This document shows, piece after piece, positions 34,928-43,343 of a DNA stretch of 47,076 bases (its first letter is position 1; each line of letters starts with the position of its first letter). The DNA is taken from contig JABXHY010000066.1 of the NCBI GenBank assembly GCA_013373375.1, positions 1 to 47,076 on the forward strand, written 5' to 3'. A program made the position numbers and the translations under genes. The stretch comes from Gammaproteobacteria bacterium (GTDB lineage Bacteria > Pseudomonadota > Gammaproteobacteria > Enterobacterales > Kangiellaceae). Under the pieces are notes generated by a model, which saw nothing but the letters and a program-made list of their open reading frames with translations, was not told where the DNA came from and made no database searches.

Positions 34928-35302
34928 TTAACTCTGACTTTCTTCAAGCTTGGGGCCAAAGTTACCAACGTTTAATAAGTCGTCAACTTTTGCAGCGCAA
35001 ATAAAATCATTTATTGTCAAACGATTACCCGAATCATGAGTCGTAAACGTGACAAGGCAACGCCCATAATTTACTTCAAGATCGGGATGGTGAGCTTCTT
35101 TATTGGCAATCCAGGCAATGGCATTAACAAAGTTCATGGTGTGATAATAGTTCTTGAACAAAAACTCGCGCTCAATTTTTGTTCCCTCATCATTAATTGA
35201 CCATGAGCTTACATGAGCTTTTAATTCTTTTATTTTGTCTAAGGAAAGTGGGTTTTTGCCTTCATCATCGTAGCGACATTGCTGCTGATTTAACGGTTGC
35301 AT
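34928..35302 (-). CDS. phhB: 4a-hydroxytetrahydrobiopterin dehydratase
   Basis: PhhB (pterin-4a-carbinolamine dehydratase) dehydrates the pterin product of phenylalanine hydroxylase so that it can be recycled. From ATG 35302 it has 124 residues. The core WIANKEAHHPDLEVNYGRCL contains the catalytic histidines, and LTINDFICAAKVDDL is also typical. AGGAAGGAA ends six bases before this ATG; the frame extends 28 codons further but those residues are not family-like. No phhA is in the window, so it may serve a distant hydroxylase or another pterin enzyme. It is cotranscribed with rsgA. Confidence 0.93.
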   Translation of the reverse strand: MQPLNQQQCRYDDEGKNPLSLDKIKELKAHVSSWSINDEGTKIEREFLFKNYYHTMNFVNAIAWIANKEAHHPDLEVNYGRCLVTFTTHDSGNRLTINDFICAAKVDDLLNVGNFGPKLEESQS

Positions 35303-35440
35303 TGTGTTCCTTCCTATTTCGGTTATGCTATTGAGCAAAGATGGGCTATTTTGCGCGATTATTGGGGTAACATTCAACCAAACCAAACGAGTTTTCGAAA
35401 TTTAGAGCGTTTTATTAAATTAAGTTCTTTTCTAAAATTA

Positions 35441-35474
35441 TGGTTGGCCTTAAATAAAAGGTGGTTGCCTTAAA
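35441..35474. repeat. Pair of direct repeats upstream of orn
   Basis: TGGTTGGCCTTAAA (35441-35454) and TGGTTGCCTTAAA (35462-35474) begin 21 bases apart, two turns of DNA, 35 bases before the orn start. They could be an operator or a local duplication. Confidence 0.4.
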
Positions 35475-35508
35475 GCTAAAACATTAAACACTCTAAAAGG
35501 AGATGTGT

Positions 35509-36069
35509 ATGGCTTCTCAATCCCCCTCAGCTGATGCAAGCAACCTGATTTGGATTGATTTAGAAATGACTGGACTCGACTCAGATAATGATCAAATTAT
35601 CGAGATTGCGACTATTGTGACAGATAAAGAGCTCAATATTCTTGCTGAAGGGCCTGTATTTGCAATCCACCAGAGCGATGAAGTACTAAGCGCTATGGAT
35701 GAATGGAATACCTCTCATCATGGGAATTCTGGGCTAACTCAAAGAGTGAAAGACAGTGATACCAGTGAACATGCCGCTGAATCGGCCACCTTGGAATTTC
35801 TGCGGCAATGGGTACCTGAGGGGCGCTCACCTATGTGTGGGAACTCAATTTGCCAGGATCGAAGGTTTTTGTATCGCCATATGCCGAAACTAGAAGCTTA
35901 TTTTCATTACCGAAATCTTGATGTTAGTACTATCAAAGAAATTACCCGGCGCTGGCAGCCAGAAATACTCAATGGATTTGAGAAGAAAGGTGCTCATTTG
36001 GCACTGGATGATATTCGAGAATCGATTGCCGAGCTTCAATATTACCGTAAAAAAGTCTTCTCAATTTAG
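35509..36069 (+). CDS. orn: Oligoribonuclease
   Basis: Orn is the DEDDh exonuclease that degrades diribonucleotides to mononucleotides, including pGpG from c-di-GMP breakdown. D17 and E19 lie in [10 protein letters not shown]; the third acid is in [12 protein letters not shown]; the final pair is in HLALDDI. From ATG 35509 it has 186 residues; AAGGAG ends six bases before, whereas ATG 35503 touches the SD. This gene adds a c-di-GMP link to the window, besides the FimX-like protein. queG, which sits near nnr in many relatives, is absent here. Confidence 0.96.
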   Translation: MASQSPSADASNLIWIDLEMTGLDSDNDQIIEIATIVTDKELNILAEGPVFAIHQSDEVLSAMDEWNTSHHGNSGLTQRVKDSDTSEHAAESATLEFLRQWVPEGRSPMCGNSICQDRRFLYRHMPKLEAYFHYRNLDVSTIKEITRRWQPEILNGFEKKGAHLALDDIRESIAELQYYRKKVFSI

Positions 36070-36120
36070 AGCAATTATTTGGCGCCATAGTAGAATCAAA
36101 GCTTCGCAAAAGGAGAGTTA

Positions 36121-36147
36121 ATGATTTACGCATTGAAGGTAAAGTGA
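36121..36147 (+). CDS. Eight-codon leader reading frame before nnr
   Basis: ATG 36121 is preceded by AAAGGAGAG at a proper distance, the best SD in this neighbourhood. It opens the frame MIYALKVK and stops at TGA 36145-36147, three bases before the nnr ATG and in the same frame. It may be a translated leader that feeds ribosomes to nnr by reinitiation. The SD and frame are visible; expression is inferred. Confidence 0.35.
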   Translation: MIYALKVK

Positions 36148-36150
36148 GTT

Positions 36151-37668
36151 ATGGCGAAACGGATTGGACTTTATACAGCGGAACAAATAAAGCAACTTGA
36201 GCAATTATATGCTCGTCTAAATGATGGCGCTACTTATCGTTTAATGGAGCGAGCAGGTGGCGTTGTGTACAACGAGTTGCGAGAAAGGTGGCCGGATTGC
36301 CGTCGAATATTAGTGGTCTGTGGCAAAGGCAATAATGGTGGTGATGGATTTGTGGTCGCCAGATTGGCTGCTTCAGCAGGGTTTCCCGTAACGGTTGCAC
36401 TAACCAAAGACGCTGACAAACCTTCTGGAGATGCGGAGAAAGCGTTTCGTCGATTGAAAACTTCGAGTGCGTCTATCGTTAACTGGTCACCAGAGTTACT
36501 AGAAAATCATGATGTTGTGGTTGATGCGCTTCTAGGCACCGGTATTAAAGGTGATTTAAGAGCTGATATAGCTGAAATTATAATCGGCATAAATAAATCA
36601 GGGCTTCCCGTGATCGCAGTTGATCTGCCAAGCGGTATCATCGCTAATACCGGAGCAGCTGCCGGCGTCGCAGTAAAAGCTAAAGTAACGGTTACTTTTG
36701 TTGGCATCAAGCGAGGGTTAGTCACTGGTGATGCTCCAGATCATTGCGGCGAATTAGTGGTGAACGATTTGAAGTGCGGCCAGGGCGTATTCGGGCTGGT
36801 AAGAGCTCGAGAGTTTTTGTTTCAATTTAACAAGCAAAGCCGCTGGCTCGAGCCACGATCGAGAACGGCTCATAAAGGCATGTTTGGTCACACGATGATC
36901 ATAGGTGGTGCTCCCGGATTTAGCGGAGCAGCAAGAATGAGCGCCGAAGCTGCAGCTAGAACTGGCTCGGGCTTGGTTTCATTACTGACTCATCCACAGC
37001 ATGCTGACTTAATCGCAATGCAGCGCCCGGAAATTATGAGTCATTCGGTGACAGACAAAGCTTCAATGCGGGCAATGAAATCTCTATTATCGGTCGCAAA
37101 TGTGATTGCTATTGGTCCTGGTCTTGGGCGAATGGGATGGGGCAAAAACTTGGTTGCAATGATCGATGACTTTTCTGCTTCAGAATTTCATACCAACAAC
37201 TTAAGCATGGTGTGGGATGCCGACGCTCTAAATTTTTTGGCCGAACATCCTAAGGTGAATCATTCGCGAATCATTACACCACATCCGGGAGAAGCAGCGC
37301 GATTACTCAATACTTCAGTCGAAAATATTCAAGAAGATCGGTTCGCGGCCTGTCGCAAATTAGTAGAAAAGTACGGCGGTGTAGTCGTACTGAAAGGCGC
37401 GGGCACCTTGGTGATGTCCGATAGCAATAGCAGTGTGGTTTGCGGTGGTAATCCGGGTATGGCAACTGGCGGTATGGGTGATGTATTAACTGGAATAATA
37501 GCTGGGCTTTTAGCACAGAAAATACCCTTGTATGACGCAGCTCAACTCGGAGTAGCGATTCATGCAAATGCCGCTGACCAAGCGGTTAAATGCGGCGGTG
37601 GCCGGCAGGAAAGAGGGTTGCTCGCATCGGATCTTTTCCCTTATATTCGTGCTCAGGTAAACCCTTGA
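36151..37668 (+). CDS. nnr: Bifunctional NAD(P)H-hydrate epimerase / ADP-dependent NAD(P)H-hydrate dehydratase
   Basis: Nnr repairs damaged NADHX and NADPHX. The N-terminal epimerase (YjeF_N, about 1-215) has the loop CGKGNNGGDGFVVARL (NNGGDG at 61-66) and DALLGTGIKGDLR. The C-terminal dehydratase (about 230-505) has GHTMIIGGAPGFSGA, SRIITPHPGEAARLL, VVLKGAGTLV and GGMGDVLTGIIAGLLA. The 505 residues fit the fused form. ATG 36151 has only a weak SD of its own and follows the eight-codon leader frame. tsaE follows 53 bases later, as in E. coli. Confidence 0.96.
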   Translation: MAKRIGLYTAEQIKQLEQLYARLNDGATYRLMERAGGVVYNELRERWPDCRRILVVCGKGNNGGDGFVVARLAASAGFPVTVALTKDADKPSGDAEKAFRRLKTSSASIVNWSPELLENHDVVVDALLGTGIKGDLRADIAEIIIGINKSGLPVIAVDLPSGIIANTGAAAGVAVKAKVTVTFVGIKRGLVTGDAPDHCGELVVNDLKCGQGVFGLVRAREFLFQFNKQSRWLEPRSRTAHKGMFGHTMIIGGAPGFSGAARMSAEAAARTGSGLVSLLTHPQHADLIAMQRPEIMSHSVTDKASMRAMKSLLSVANVIAIGPGLGRMGWGKNLVAMIDDFSASEFHTNNLSMVWDADALNFLAEHPKVNHSRIITPHPGEAARLLNTSVENIQEDRFAACRKLVEKYGGVVVLKGAGTLVMSDSNSSVVCGGNPGMATGGMGDVLTGIIAGLLAQKIPLYDAAQLGVAIHANAADQAVKCGGGRQERGLLASDLFPYIRAQVNP

Positions 37669-37721
37669 TAATCTTTCGTACGCAGGGTTTAAGTCAGTTG
37701 AGTTAATTTGAAGATGTTACT

Positions 37722-38180
37722 ATGACCCAAGAGTGTGTAATTTACCTCCCTGATCCTGCAGCAACCGAGCTGCTGGGAGCTCAACTAGCAAAAGCGATGA
37801 AACCTGGAGATTTGGTATTTCTTGAAGGCAACTTAGGTGCTGGCAAAACGACGCTTGTTAGAGGAGTTCTTCGGGCTTTGGGAGTGACAGGTTCAACTAA
37901 AAGCCCTACCTATACCTTGGTCGAACCCTACGCTATTGAGTCTTTAACGATTAATCATTTTGATCTCTATCGGTTAGCGGATCCTGAAGAGCTTGAATAC
38001 ATCGGGATAGAAGATTATTTATCCGATACAAACAGTCTAAATTTGATTGAATGGCCAGAAAAAGGCGGAAATTGGTTGCCCAACCCCCAACTTAGTATTG
38101 AATTAAGTTATCATGGCGAAGAACGGAGGGCTCATTTAACTGGTTTAAGTAGAATTATTGAGTCGATAAGTCTCGGCTAA
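37722..38180 (+). CDS. tsaE: tRNA threonylcarbamoyladenosine biosynthesis ATPase TsaE
   Basis: TsaE works with TsaB, TsaC and TsaD to make the t6A37 modification of ANN-decoding tRNAs. The 152-residue protein has a Walker A motif LEGNLGAGKTT (34-44), the block TKSPTYTLVEPY, and the family pair HFDLYRL and LIEWPEKG. Length is usual. It follows nnr at 53 bases and is probably in the same transcript. After its stop comes the longest gene-free stretch of the window. Confidence 0.95.
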   Translation: MTQECVIYLPDPAATELLGAQLAKAMKPGDLVFLEGNLGAGKTTLVRGVLRALGVTGSTKSPTYTLVEPYAIESLTINHFDLYRLADPEELEYIGIEDYLSDTNSLNLIEWPEKGGNWLPNPQLSIELSYHGEERRAHLTGLSRIIESISLG

Positions 38181-38519
38181 ATGAGTTTTGACTATAGTTA
38201 GAAATAACAAAAGTTAGAAATAACAAAGTTCTGCCTAGTCAGGGTAATATGAATTTCATTCGAGCAATGTATTCAATTGAAAGACGTTTTGTTTGCCTGT
38301 TGTTTTCTTTGAGTGACCATGAATTAAAGGTTGATGAGCTCTTTTGGGAAGGTTGAAAGTTGCTAACAGTATTGTCTAGTTGTGAGATCATCAATGAACT
38401 TAGTTAAGCGTTCGTTAACTAACTAGCAGTTAACTTTGAAATTAATAATTAAGTTACATTTCACTGATTAGTATCAGGGAGCCGTAATAGATGATTAACC
38501 AGAGTCGAAGTAGTTGGTT
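38181..38519. other. Gene-free interval of 339 bases between tsaE and amiB
   Basis: No conserved gene is visible. It contains a perfect tandem 16-bp repeat at 38196-38227, an unsupported 35-codon frame at 38249-38356 (AGGG before ATG), and a cluster of GTTAA/TTAAC motifs at 38402-38434, including two GTTAAC palindromes 15 bases apart. TTGAAA occurs at 38353 and 38436 as a possible -35, but neither has a convincing -10. It may hold the amiB-mutL promoter. Confidence 0.6.
38196..38227. repeat. Perfect 16-bp tandem duplication
   Basis: AGTTAGAAATAACAAA occurs twice without a gap (38196-38211 and 38212-38227), just after the tsaE stop. Probably a recent slippage or duplication; no known element is recognised. 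Confidence 0.85.
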
Positions 38520-39827
38520 ATGGAAAAAATGATAATAAGAATTGGATTGGTCATACTGCTTGTCCTATCCGTTAGTAATGCTTGGTCTACCAGTATCAAA
38601 GGAATGCGGTTTTGGCAATCGCCAGATAGCACTCGAGTTGTACTGGATCTCTCTGCTCCTGCGGAACATTCGATTTTTACTCTTGAAAATCCACATCGAA
38701 TGGTCATAGATGTGAATAGTGCTTCACTGAGTTTTGATCCAGCTGATTTGGACATCAAGTCAGCCATTGTTAATCATGTCCGAACCAGTGAACAGAATGA
38801 AAATGTAAGAGTTGTATTAGATTTAAAGCAGGCTGTGAAATTTAAGTCTTTTGCTCTTCCTCCTTACCAAAACTACGGTCATCGATTGGTAGTGGACTTG
38901 CTCGACGAGTCCAAAGCTTCGGAGCCTCCAAAACCCAAAAGCACTACCACAAGCGCTCAAAGGGATATTGTGGTCGCCATTGATGCAGGACATGGCGGTG
39001 AAGATCCAGGTGCAGTCGGAAAAAAAGGCACTTTAGAAAAAAATATTGCATTGGATGTAGCCAAAAAGTTGGCCGACTTAATTGATAAAGAAAAAGGAAT
39101 GAAAGCTGTACTGGTCAGAAAAGGTGACTATTTTATAAATCTAAGAAAACGAACTCAAATTGCCCGACAACATCAAGCGGACATTTTCGTTTCTATTCAT
39201 GCGGATGGGTTCCACGATCCCAGAGCAAAAGGTGCATCTGTTTGGGTGGTGTCGCCTAAAGGAGCTGAATCAGAAATGGGGCGTTGGTTAGAGCAGCGAG
39301 AAAATGAATCGGATTTGTTAGGTGGCGTTGAGAGTTTGAGTAATAAAGATCCATTACTTGCGAAAGTATTATTGGATCTCTCGACAACTTATTCTGTAAG
39401 TGCAAGCTTGCAGGCTGCCAGCGATGTGCATAATCATTTAGCCAAAGCAGTTCCGAAAATGCACAAAAAGCGAGTTGAAAGAGCGGCGTTTGTTGTTCTT
39501 AAGATGCCAGATATTCCCGCTATGTTAGTCGAGCTTGCTTTCATTTCTAATCCAAAAGAAGAAAAGTTATTGCGTGCAGGGACCCATCGACAAAAGCTAG
39601 CAAAATCAATTTTTTCAGGGTTGAAAGATTATTTTCAAAAAAGTCCTCCCGATGGAACCTTATTCGCTTCACAGCGAAAAAAGCCAACTCATTATGTTAT
39701 TCAAGGCGGTGATACCTTATCTGGAATTGCTGAGCGATTTAATCTCAGTCTGTCAGAGCTTCGGCAGTTAAATGAGCTGAAAAATGATAAAATTCGAGTA
39801 GGGCAAAAGTTAAAACTCATCCGTTAA
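38520..39827 (+). CDS. amiB: N-acetylmuramoyl-L-alanine amidase (AmiB-like) with AMIN and LysM domains
   Basis: Periplasmic amidase that cuts septal peptidoglycan so daughter cells separate. The 435 residues comprise a signal peptide (about 1-23), an AMIN domain (about 25-130) for envelope targeting, an Amidase_3 domain (about 150-370), and a C-terminal LysM (about 388-435; YVIQGGDTLSGIAERFN). Zinc ligands are H158 in DAGHGG, E173, a His in SIHADG, and the catalytic Glu in MLVELAFISN. Start is ATG 38520; TTG 38514 and ATG 38529 are alternatives. In E. coli such enzymes need EnvC or NlpD activators. mutL follows. Confidence 0.95.
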   Translation: MEKMIIRIGLVILLVLSVSNAWSTSIKGMRFWQSPDSTRVVLDLSAPAEHSIFTLENPHRMVIDVNSASLSFDPADLDIKSAIVNHVRTSEQNENVRVVLDLKQAVKFKSFALPPYQNYGHRLVVDLLDESKASEPPKPKSTTTSAQRDIVVAIDAGHGGEDPGAVGKKGTLEKNIALDVAKKLADLIDKEKGMKAVLVRKGDYFINLRKRTQIARQHQADIFVSIHADGFHDPRAKGASVWVVSPKGAESEMGRWLEQRENESDLLGGVESLSNKDPLLAKVLLDLSTTYSVSASLQAASDVHNHLAKAVPKMHKKRVERAAFVVLKMPDIPAMLVELAFISNPKEEKLLRAGTHRQKLAKSIFSGLKDYFQKSPPDGTLFASQRKKPTHYVIQGGDTLSGIAERFNLSLSELRQLNELKNDKIRVGQKLKLIR

Positions 39828-39897
39828 AGCGATTAACTGTTTGCGGAAAGAAGTTACTGCTTACTTAAAGTATCAATTCTGAAAGAGTCGAATTTTT

Positions 39898-41814
39898 ATG
39901 GCGCAACGCATTCACCAACTTGATAACCAGTTAGCCAATCAGATTGCTGCAGGTGAGGTTGTTGAGCGCCCAGCATCTGTGGTTAAAGAGTTGTTGGAAA
40001 ATAGTGTCGATGCTGGTGCAACCAGAATTGATGTTGATATTGAGCGCGGTGGAGCAAGACTGATTCGGATCATTGACAATGGTCAAGGTATTCACAAAGA
40101 TGATTTACCGTTAGCTCTGAGTCGACACGCGACAAGTAAAATTGCCAGCTTTAATGATTTATGCGCCGTTAAAACCATGGGTTTTCGCGGAGAAGCTTTG
40201 GCCAGTATCGCATCTATTTCACGATTGTCTTTACGCACTCGTCAACAAGGAGATGAGCTTGGCTGGCAAGCTCAAACTGAAGGGCGAGAAATGGCGGTTA
40301 AGGTAACTCCTGTTGCTGCGACTGAAGGTACTTGCTTAGAAGTAAGAGATTTATTTTTTAACACTCCTGCACGTCGAAAATTTTTACGCACTGAAAAAAC
40401 AGAATTCGCTCATATTGAAGATGTTGTGAAAAGAACTGCTTTAGCAAACCCTAAGGTAGCGATTGTTTTAAAGCACAACAATAAAGTAATTAAGCGTTTT
40501 CCTGCCAGTTCAGAATATAAAGTTATGCATGAAAAAGTTACTGCAGCGTGTAGTCGAAACTTTGTTGCTAACAGTCATTACTTTGAAGGTGAGTTGGATG
40601 AGGTTCGCATTTTCGGTTGGTTAGGACATCCTTCTTTTCACAGAAGTGAGTCGGATAATCAGTTTATTTTTATTAACCAACGAGCAGTGAAAGATCGGTT
40701 ACTCAGTCATGCTATTAGACAAAGTTATTCTGAGCGGTTACCTATGGGGCGTTTTGCTTCTTACATTATTTTTATTGAATGCCCAGTTACCGAAGTGGAT
40801 GTAAATGTCCATCCAACTAAGCATGAAGTTAGATTCCGTAATCCGCGGTTTATTCATGACTTTTTGGTCAAATTACTGCAGCAATGTCTCAGCGCCGAAG
40901 GGGATATGATTAGCTCATCTTCTCCAGCAACGGTATCAAACATTTTTACTCACTCTCAAGCTACTAAAAGTGGCAATGGTCGGAATGATTACCGTGATAA
41001 CCATGGTTGTCTTTCTTTAGTTCCCAGTGGTGATAATTCTAAGAATAATAGCGATTCTAATAATGACAGCGAGTCTATTGTACAGCGGCAGGGTGTTGGA
41101 CGACTTACTGCTAAATTAACATCCATTAATGAAAAAAGTGCTTTGTATGAATCTACCGTGAGTCATGAAAGCTTATATTCAAATACGATAAATGGGTCTG
41201 CTTCTAACTTTTCAGAAAAGCATCATTCGAAATATGATGACGAAGTAGTCGACTTAACAAAACGTTCGAAGTCGGCCGCCGCAAATGGAAATTTGAGTGT
41301 GTCGTTTAGCCGCTTTAGTGTTCAATTTGAAGCCGACAAAATTTGGCTAATCGATTTTTGGCAGTGGCTGTTAAGAGACTTCGAAGAAAAATTAATAGCT
41401 TCTTCTATGAAGCCGTTATTAATTCCGAAAGTCATTGACGCAGCCTGTCCTGACTTGGAAAACCCAGAGCTTTTTGACGCTTTTTTAACTTTGGGAATCG
41501 AAATTACCCCCGCTGGTGATCAGCAAGTTATGATTAGAAAATTACCACTGCTTGACTTTCAAATATCGTTTGAGCTTTGGCAGAAAGTTTTATGCCTGCT
41601 GCTCTCACAACCTTTGCCAACTGAAAACGCAAAGGAAGTTGCAGAGCGTTTGCATCAATTGTTTTTAAAACAATCGGATTTACTTAGTCAGCAAGAGTGG
41701 ATGCAACTAAGGTCTGCATACGATGTGCGGAAGGTAACTCCTGAAGAATGGCGAAAGTATGCATTAGAAATTAGTCACGATTACTTGCTCAAGCACTTGG
41801 GCCGGTCGCTGTAA
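39898..41814 (+). CDS. mutL: DNA mismatch repair protein MutL
   Basis: MutL links MutS mismatch recognition to strand incision. The 638-residue protein has GHKL ATPase motifs KELLENSVDAGA, IDNGQGI and TMGFRGEALASI, and a transducer domain with VDVNVHPTKHEVRFR. A long polar, Asn/Ser-rich linker spans about 335-440. The C-terminal dimerisation domain follows. I do not find the DQHA-type endonuclease motif, which fits the E. coli type that relies on MutH. miaA begins one base after the stop, so the two are translationally coupled, as in E. coli. Confidence 0.95.
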   Translation: MAQRIHQLDNQLANQIAAGEVVERPASVVKELLENSVDAGATRIDVDIERGGARLIRIIDNGQGIHKDDLPLALSRHATSKIASFNDLCAVKTMGFRGEALASIASISRLSLRTRQQGDELGWQAQTEGREMAVKVTPVAATEGTCLEVRDLFFNTPARRKFLRTEKTEFAHIEDVVKRTALANPKVAIVLKHNNKVIKRFPASSEYKVMHEKVTAACSRNFVANSHYFEGELDEVRIFGWLGHPSFHRSESDNQFIFINQRAVKDRLLSHAIRQSYSERLPMGRFASYIIFIECPVTEVDVNVHPTKHEVRFRNPRFIHDFLVKLLQQCLSAEGDMISSSSPATVSNIFTHSQATKSGNGRNDYRDNHGCLSLVPSGDNSKNNSDSNNDSESIVQRQGVGRLTAKLTSINEKSALYESTVSHESLYSNTINGSASNFSEKHHSKYDDEVVDLTKRSKSAAANGNLSVSFSRFSVQFEADKIWLIDFWQWLLRDFEEKLIASSMKPLLIPKVIDAACPDLENPELFDAFLTLGIEITPAGDQQVMIRKLPLLDFQISFELWQKVLCLLLSQPLPTENAKEVAERLHQLFLKQSDLLSQQEWMQLRSAYDVRKVTPEEWRKYALEISHDYLLKHLGRSL

Positions 41815-41815
41815 A

Positions 41816-42799
41816 ATGCAGAGCATGAATAATCATTCAAAATCAAATTCGTCGGCAGGGTATCTCGACAAACATAAAGCGGTTATCGCTTTAATGGGAC
41901 CTACTGCGGCAGGTAAAACGGCACTTTCACTTGAATTGGCTGAAGCATTGAATGGCGAAATTATTAGTGTCGATTCAGCTTTGATTTATCGGGATATGGA
42001 CATTGGTACGGCAAAGCCCAATGCTTCGGAATTGTCTCGGGTTCCCCATCATTTAATTGATATTCGTGACCCAACTGAGAGTTATTCGGCCGCTGAGTTT
42101 CGTGAAGATTGTTTGGCGTTAATTGAACAAATACAGAGTCGAGGTAAAACCGCTATTCTCGTCGGTGGCACCATGATGTATTTTAAAGCTTTACTGTATG
42201 GCATAGCCGATTTACCAGAAACAGATCCCAAAGTAAGAGTTCAAGTTTTACAGCTACTCGAGCAGAAAGGGATCGAGTCGCTGCATGATTATTTGGCCAG
42301 TTTCGATAAGCTTTCAGCTCAACGCTTGCACCGAACAGATACCCAAAGAGTTACTCGGGCAGTTGAAGTTTTTTTAACCAGTGGTAAGTCATTGTCCGAG
42401 TGGCATTCAGAACAATCTTTAGAGCCATTCCCGCATTTAATTCGACAGTTCGCCATCGCACCACAAGACCGTAAGCAGTTGCACGAAAGAATAGAGCGGC
42501 GTTTTGATTTAATGTTTGAGCTAGGTTTTGTTGAAGAGGTGAAGCGATTGTATGAACGAGGTGATTTATCGCTGGAACTTCCTTCGATGAGATGTGTCGG
42601 ATATCGGCAAGTGTGGCAATTTTGTGCTGGCGAGATTTCGTTAGATGAAGCGCGCTATAGAGGCATTGTTGCTACTCGGCAATTGGCTAAGCGACAGTTT
42701 ACATGGCTGAGGAGTTGGCACGATTTACACTGGTTGGATACGTTTGCTGAAAATAACTTTAATAGCGTATTGAAATCATTAGACAATATCTCCATATAG
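41816..42799 (+). CDS. miaA: tRNA dimethylallyltransferase
   Basis: MiaA transfers a dimethylallyl group to A37 of tRNAs that read UNN codons, the first step to ms2i6A. The 327 residues include a P-loop MGPTAAGKT (27-35), SVDSALIYRDMDIGTAKP, RVPHHLIDIRDPTESYSA, LVGGTMMYFKAL and the C-terminal MRCVGYRQVW and ATRQLAKRQFTWLR motifs. The first 20 residues are polar and not conserved, so ATG 41825 is a possible start. In E. coli this gene also influences translation of RpoS and hfq-region expression. hfq begins 177 bases downstream. Confidence 0.95.
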   Translation: MQSMNNHSKSNSSAGYLDKHKAVIALMGPTAAGKTALSLELAEALNGEIISVDSALIYRDMDIGTAKPNASELSRVPHHLIDIRDPTESYSAAEFREDCLALIEQIQSRGKTAILVGGTMMYFKALLYGIADLPETDPKVRVQVLQLLEQKGIESLHDYLASFDKLSAQRLHRTDTQRVTRAVEVFLTSGKSLSEWHSEQSLEPFPHLIRQFAIAPQDRKQLHERIERRFDLMFELGFVEEVKRLYERGDLSLELPSMRCVGYRQVWQFCAGEISLDEARYRGIVATRQLAKRQFTWLRSWHDLHWLDTFAENNFNSVLKSLDNISI

Positions 42800-42944
42800 C
42801 AGATTCGTCCAGTCGTGCTACACTAGTAAACAAGCCACCACGAGAGCATTCAAGCGGGTCTGATGAGCAGTCGTTTTGTCTGTGTGGCTCAGTAAAAGAG
42901 TTTTGGGTTTCCGTCTGCAAGAACTCCCGAGCGATTATTACGGG

Positions 42945-42959
42945 AAAAACAACAATAAA
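42945..42959 (+). promoter_or_regulatory. A-R-N triplet run upstream of hfq (possible Hfq autoregulatory site)
   Basis: Five successive A-R-N triplets (AAA AAC AAC AAT AAA) lie just before the hfq SD AAGGAG (42964-42969). ARN repeats are the known ligand of the Hfq distal face, and E. coli Hfq represses its own mRNA near the RBS. A short TCCCG/CGGGA stem (42925-42945) stands directly upstream. Confidence 0.45.
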
Positions 42960-42976
42960 ATATAAGGAGAAGTACC

Positions 42977-43237
42977 ATGCCAAAAGGGCAATCATTACAA
43001 GACCCTTTCTTAAACGCGTTACGCCGAGAGCGTGTTCAGGTCGCTATTTACCTGGTTAACGGTATCAAGCTTCAAGGTCAGGTTGAGTCATTTGATCAAT
43101 TCGTTGTGTTGTTGAAGAACACGGTTAGTCAAATGGTTTACAAACACGCGATTTCGACCATAGTGCCAGCTCGCAATGTGCGATTACCTCATGCTGGCGA
43201 AAATGGTGCCGAAGAAGACTTTAACGGTAACGATTAA
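42977..43237 (+). CDS. hfq: RNA chaperone Hfq
   Basis: Hfq is a hexameric Sm-like protein that pairs small RNAs with mRNAs. The 86-residue protein starts [20 protein letters not shown] and keeps Sm1 ([19 protein letters not shown]) and Sm2 with the proximal-face YKHAIS (K56, H57). E. coli Hfq has 102 residues; here the tail after residue 70 is short and acidic (AEEDFNGND), retaining the acidic tip thought to speed RNA release. The SD AAGGAG is strong. It precedes hflX, as in most gammaproteobacteria. Confidence 0.98.
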   Translation: MPKGQSLQDPFLNALRRERVQVAIYLVNGIKLQGQVESFDQFVVLLKNTVSQMVYKHAISTIVPARNVRLPHAGENGAEEDFNGND

Positions 43238-43343
43238 TAATTCTCAATCCTTTCTTATTAGGGGCGCTAGGCTAATTAATGGTATCTTAGCGTCCTGATA
43301 TCATACGTCATTACTTATCATTCATTTTGGACTTTAATATATC

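Noticed and set aside
35303-35386. 28-codon extension of phhB
   Set aside because: A strong SD lies immediately before ATG 35302, and the extension is not conserved in type.
38249-38356. 35-codon reading frame between tsaE and amiB
   Set aside because: It has an AGGG before ATG but no recognisable motif, and its length is easily reached by chance. Kept only as a note in the gap entry.
43260-43296. Hairpin between hfq and hflX
   Set aside because: The 11-bp stem has a bulge and G-U pairs, a 14-base loop and no T-tract. Too weak to call a terminator or attenuator.
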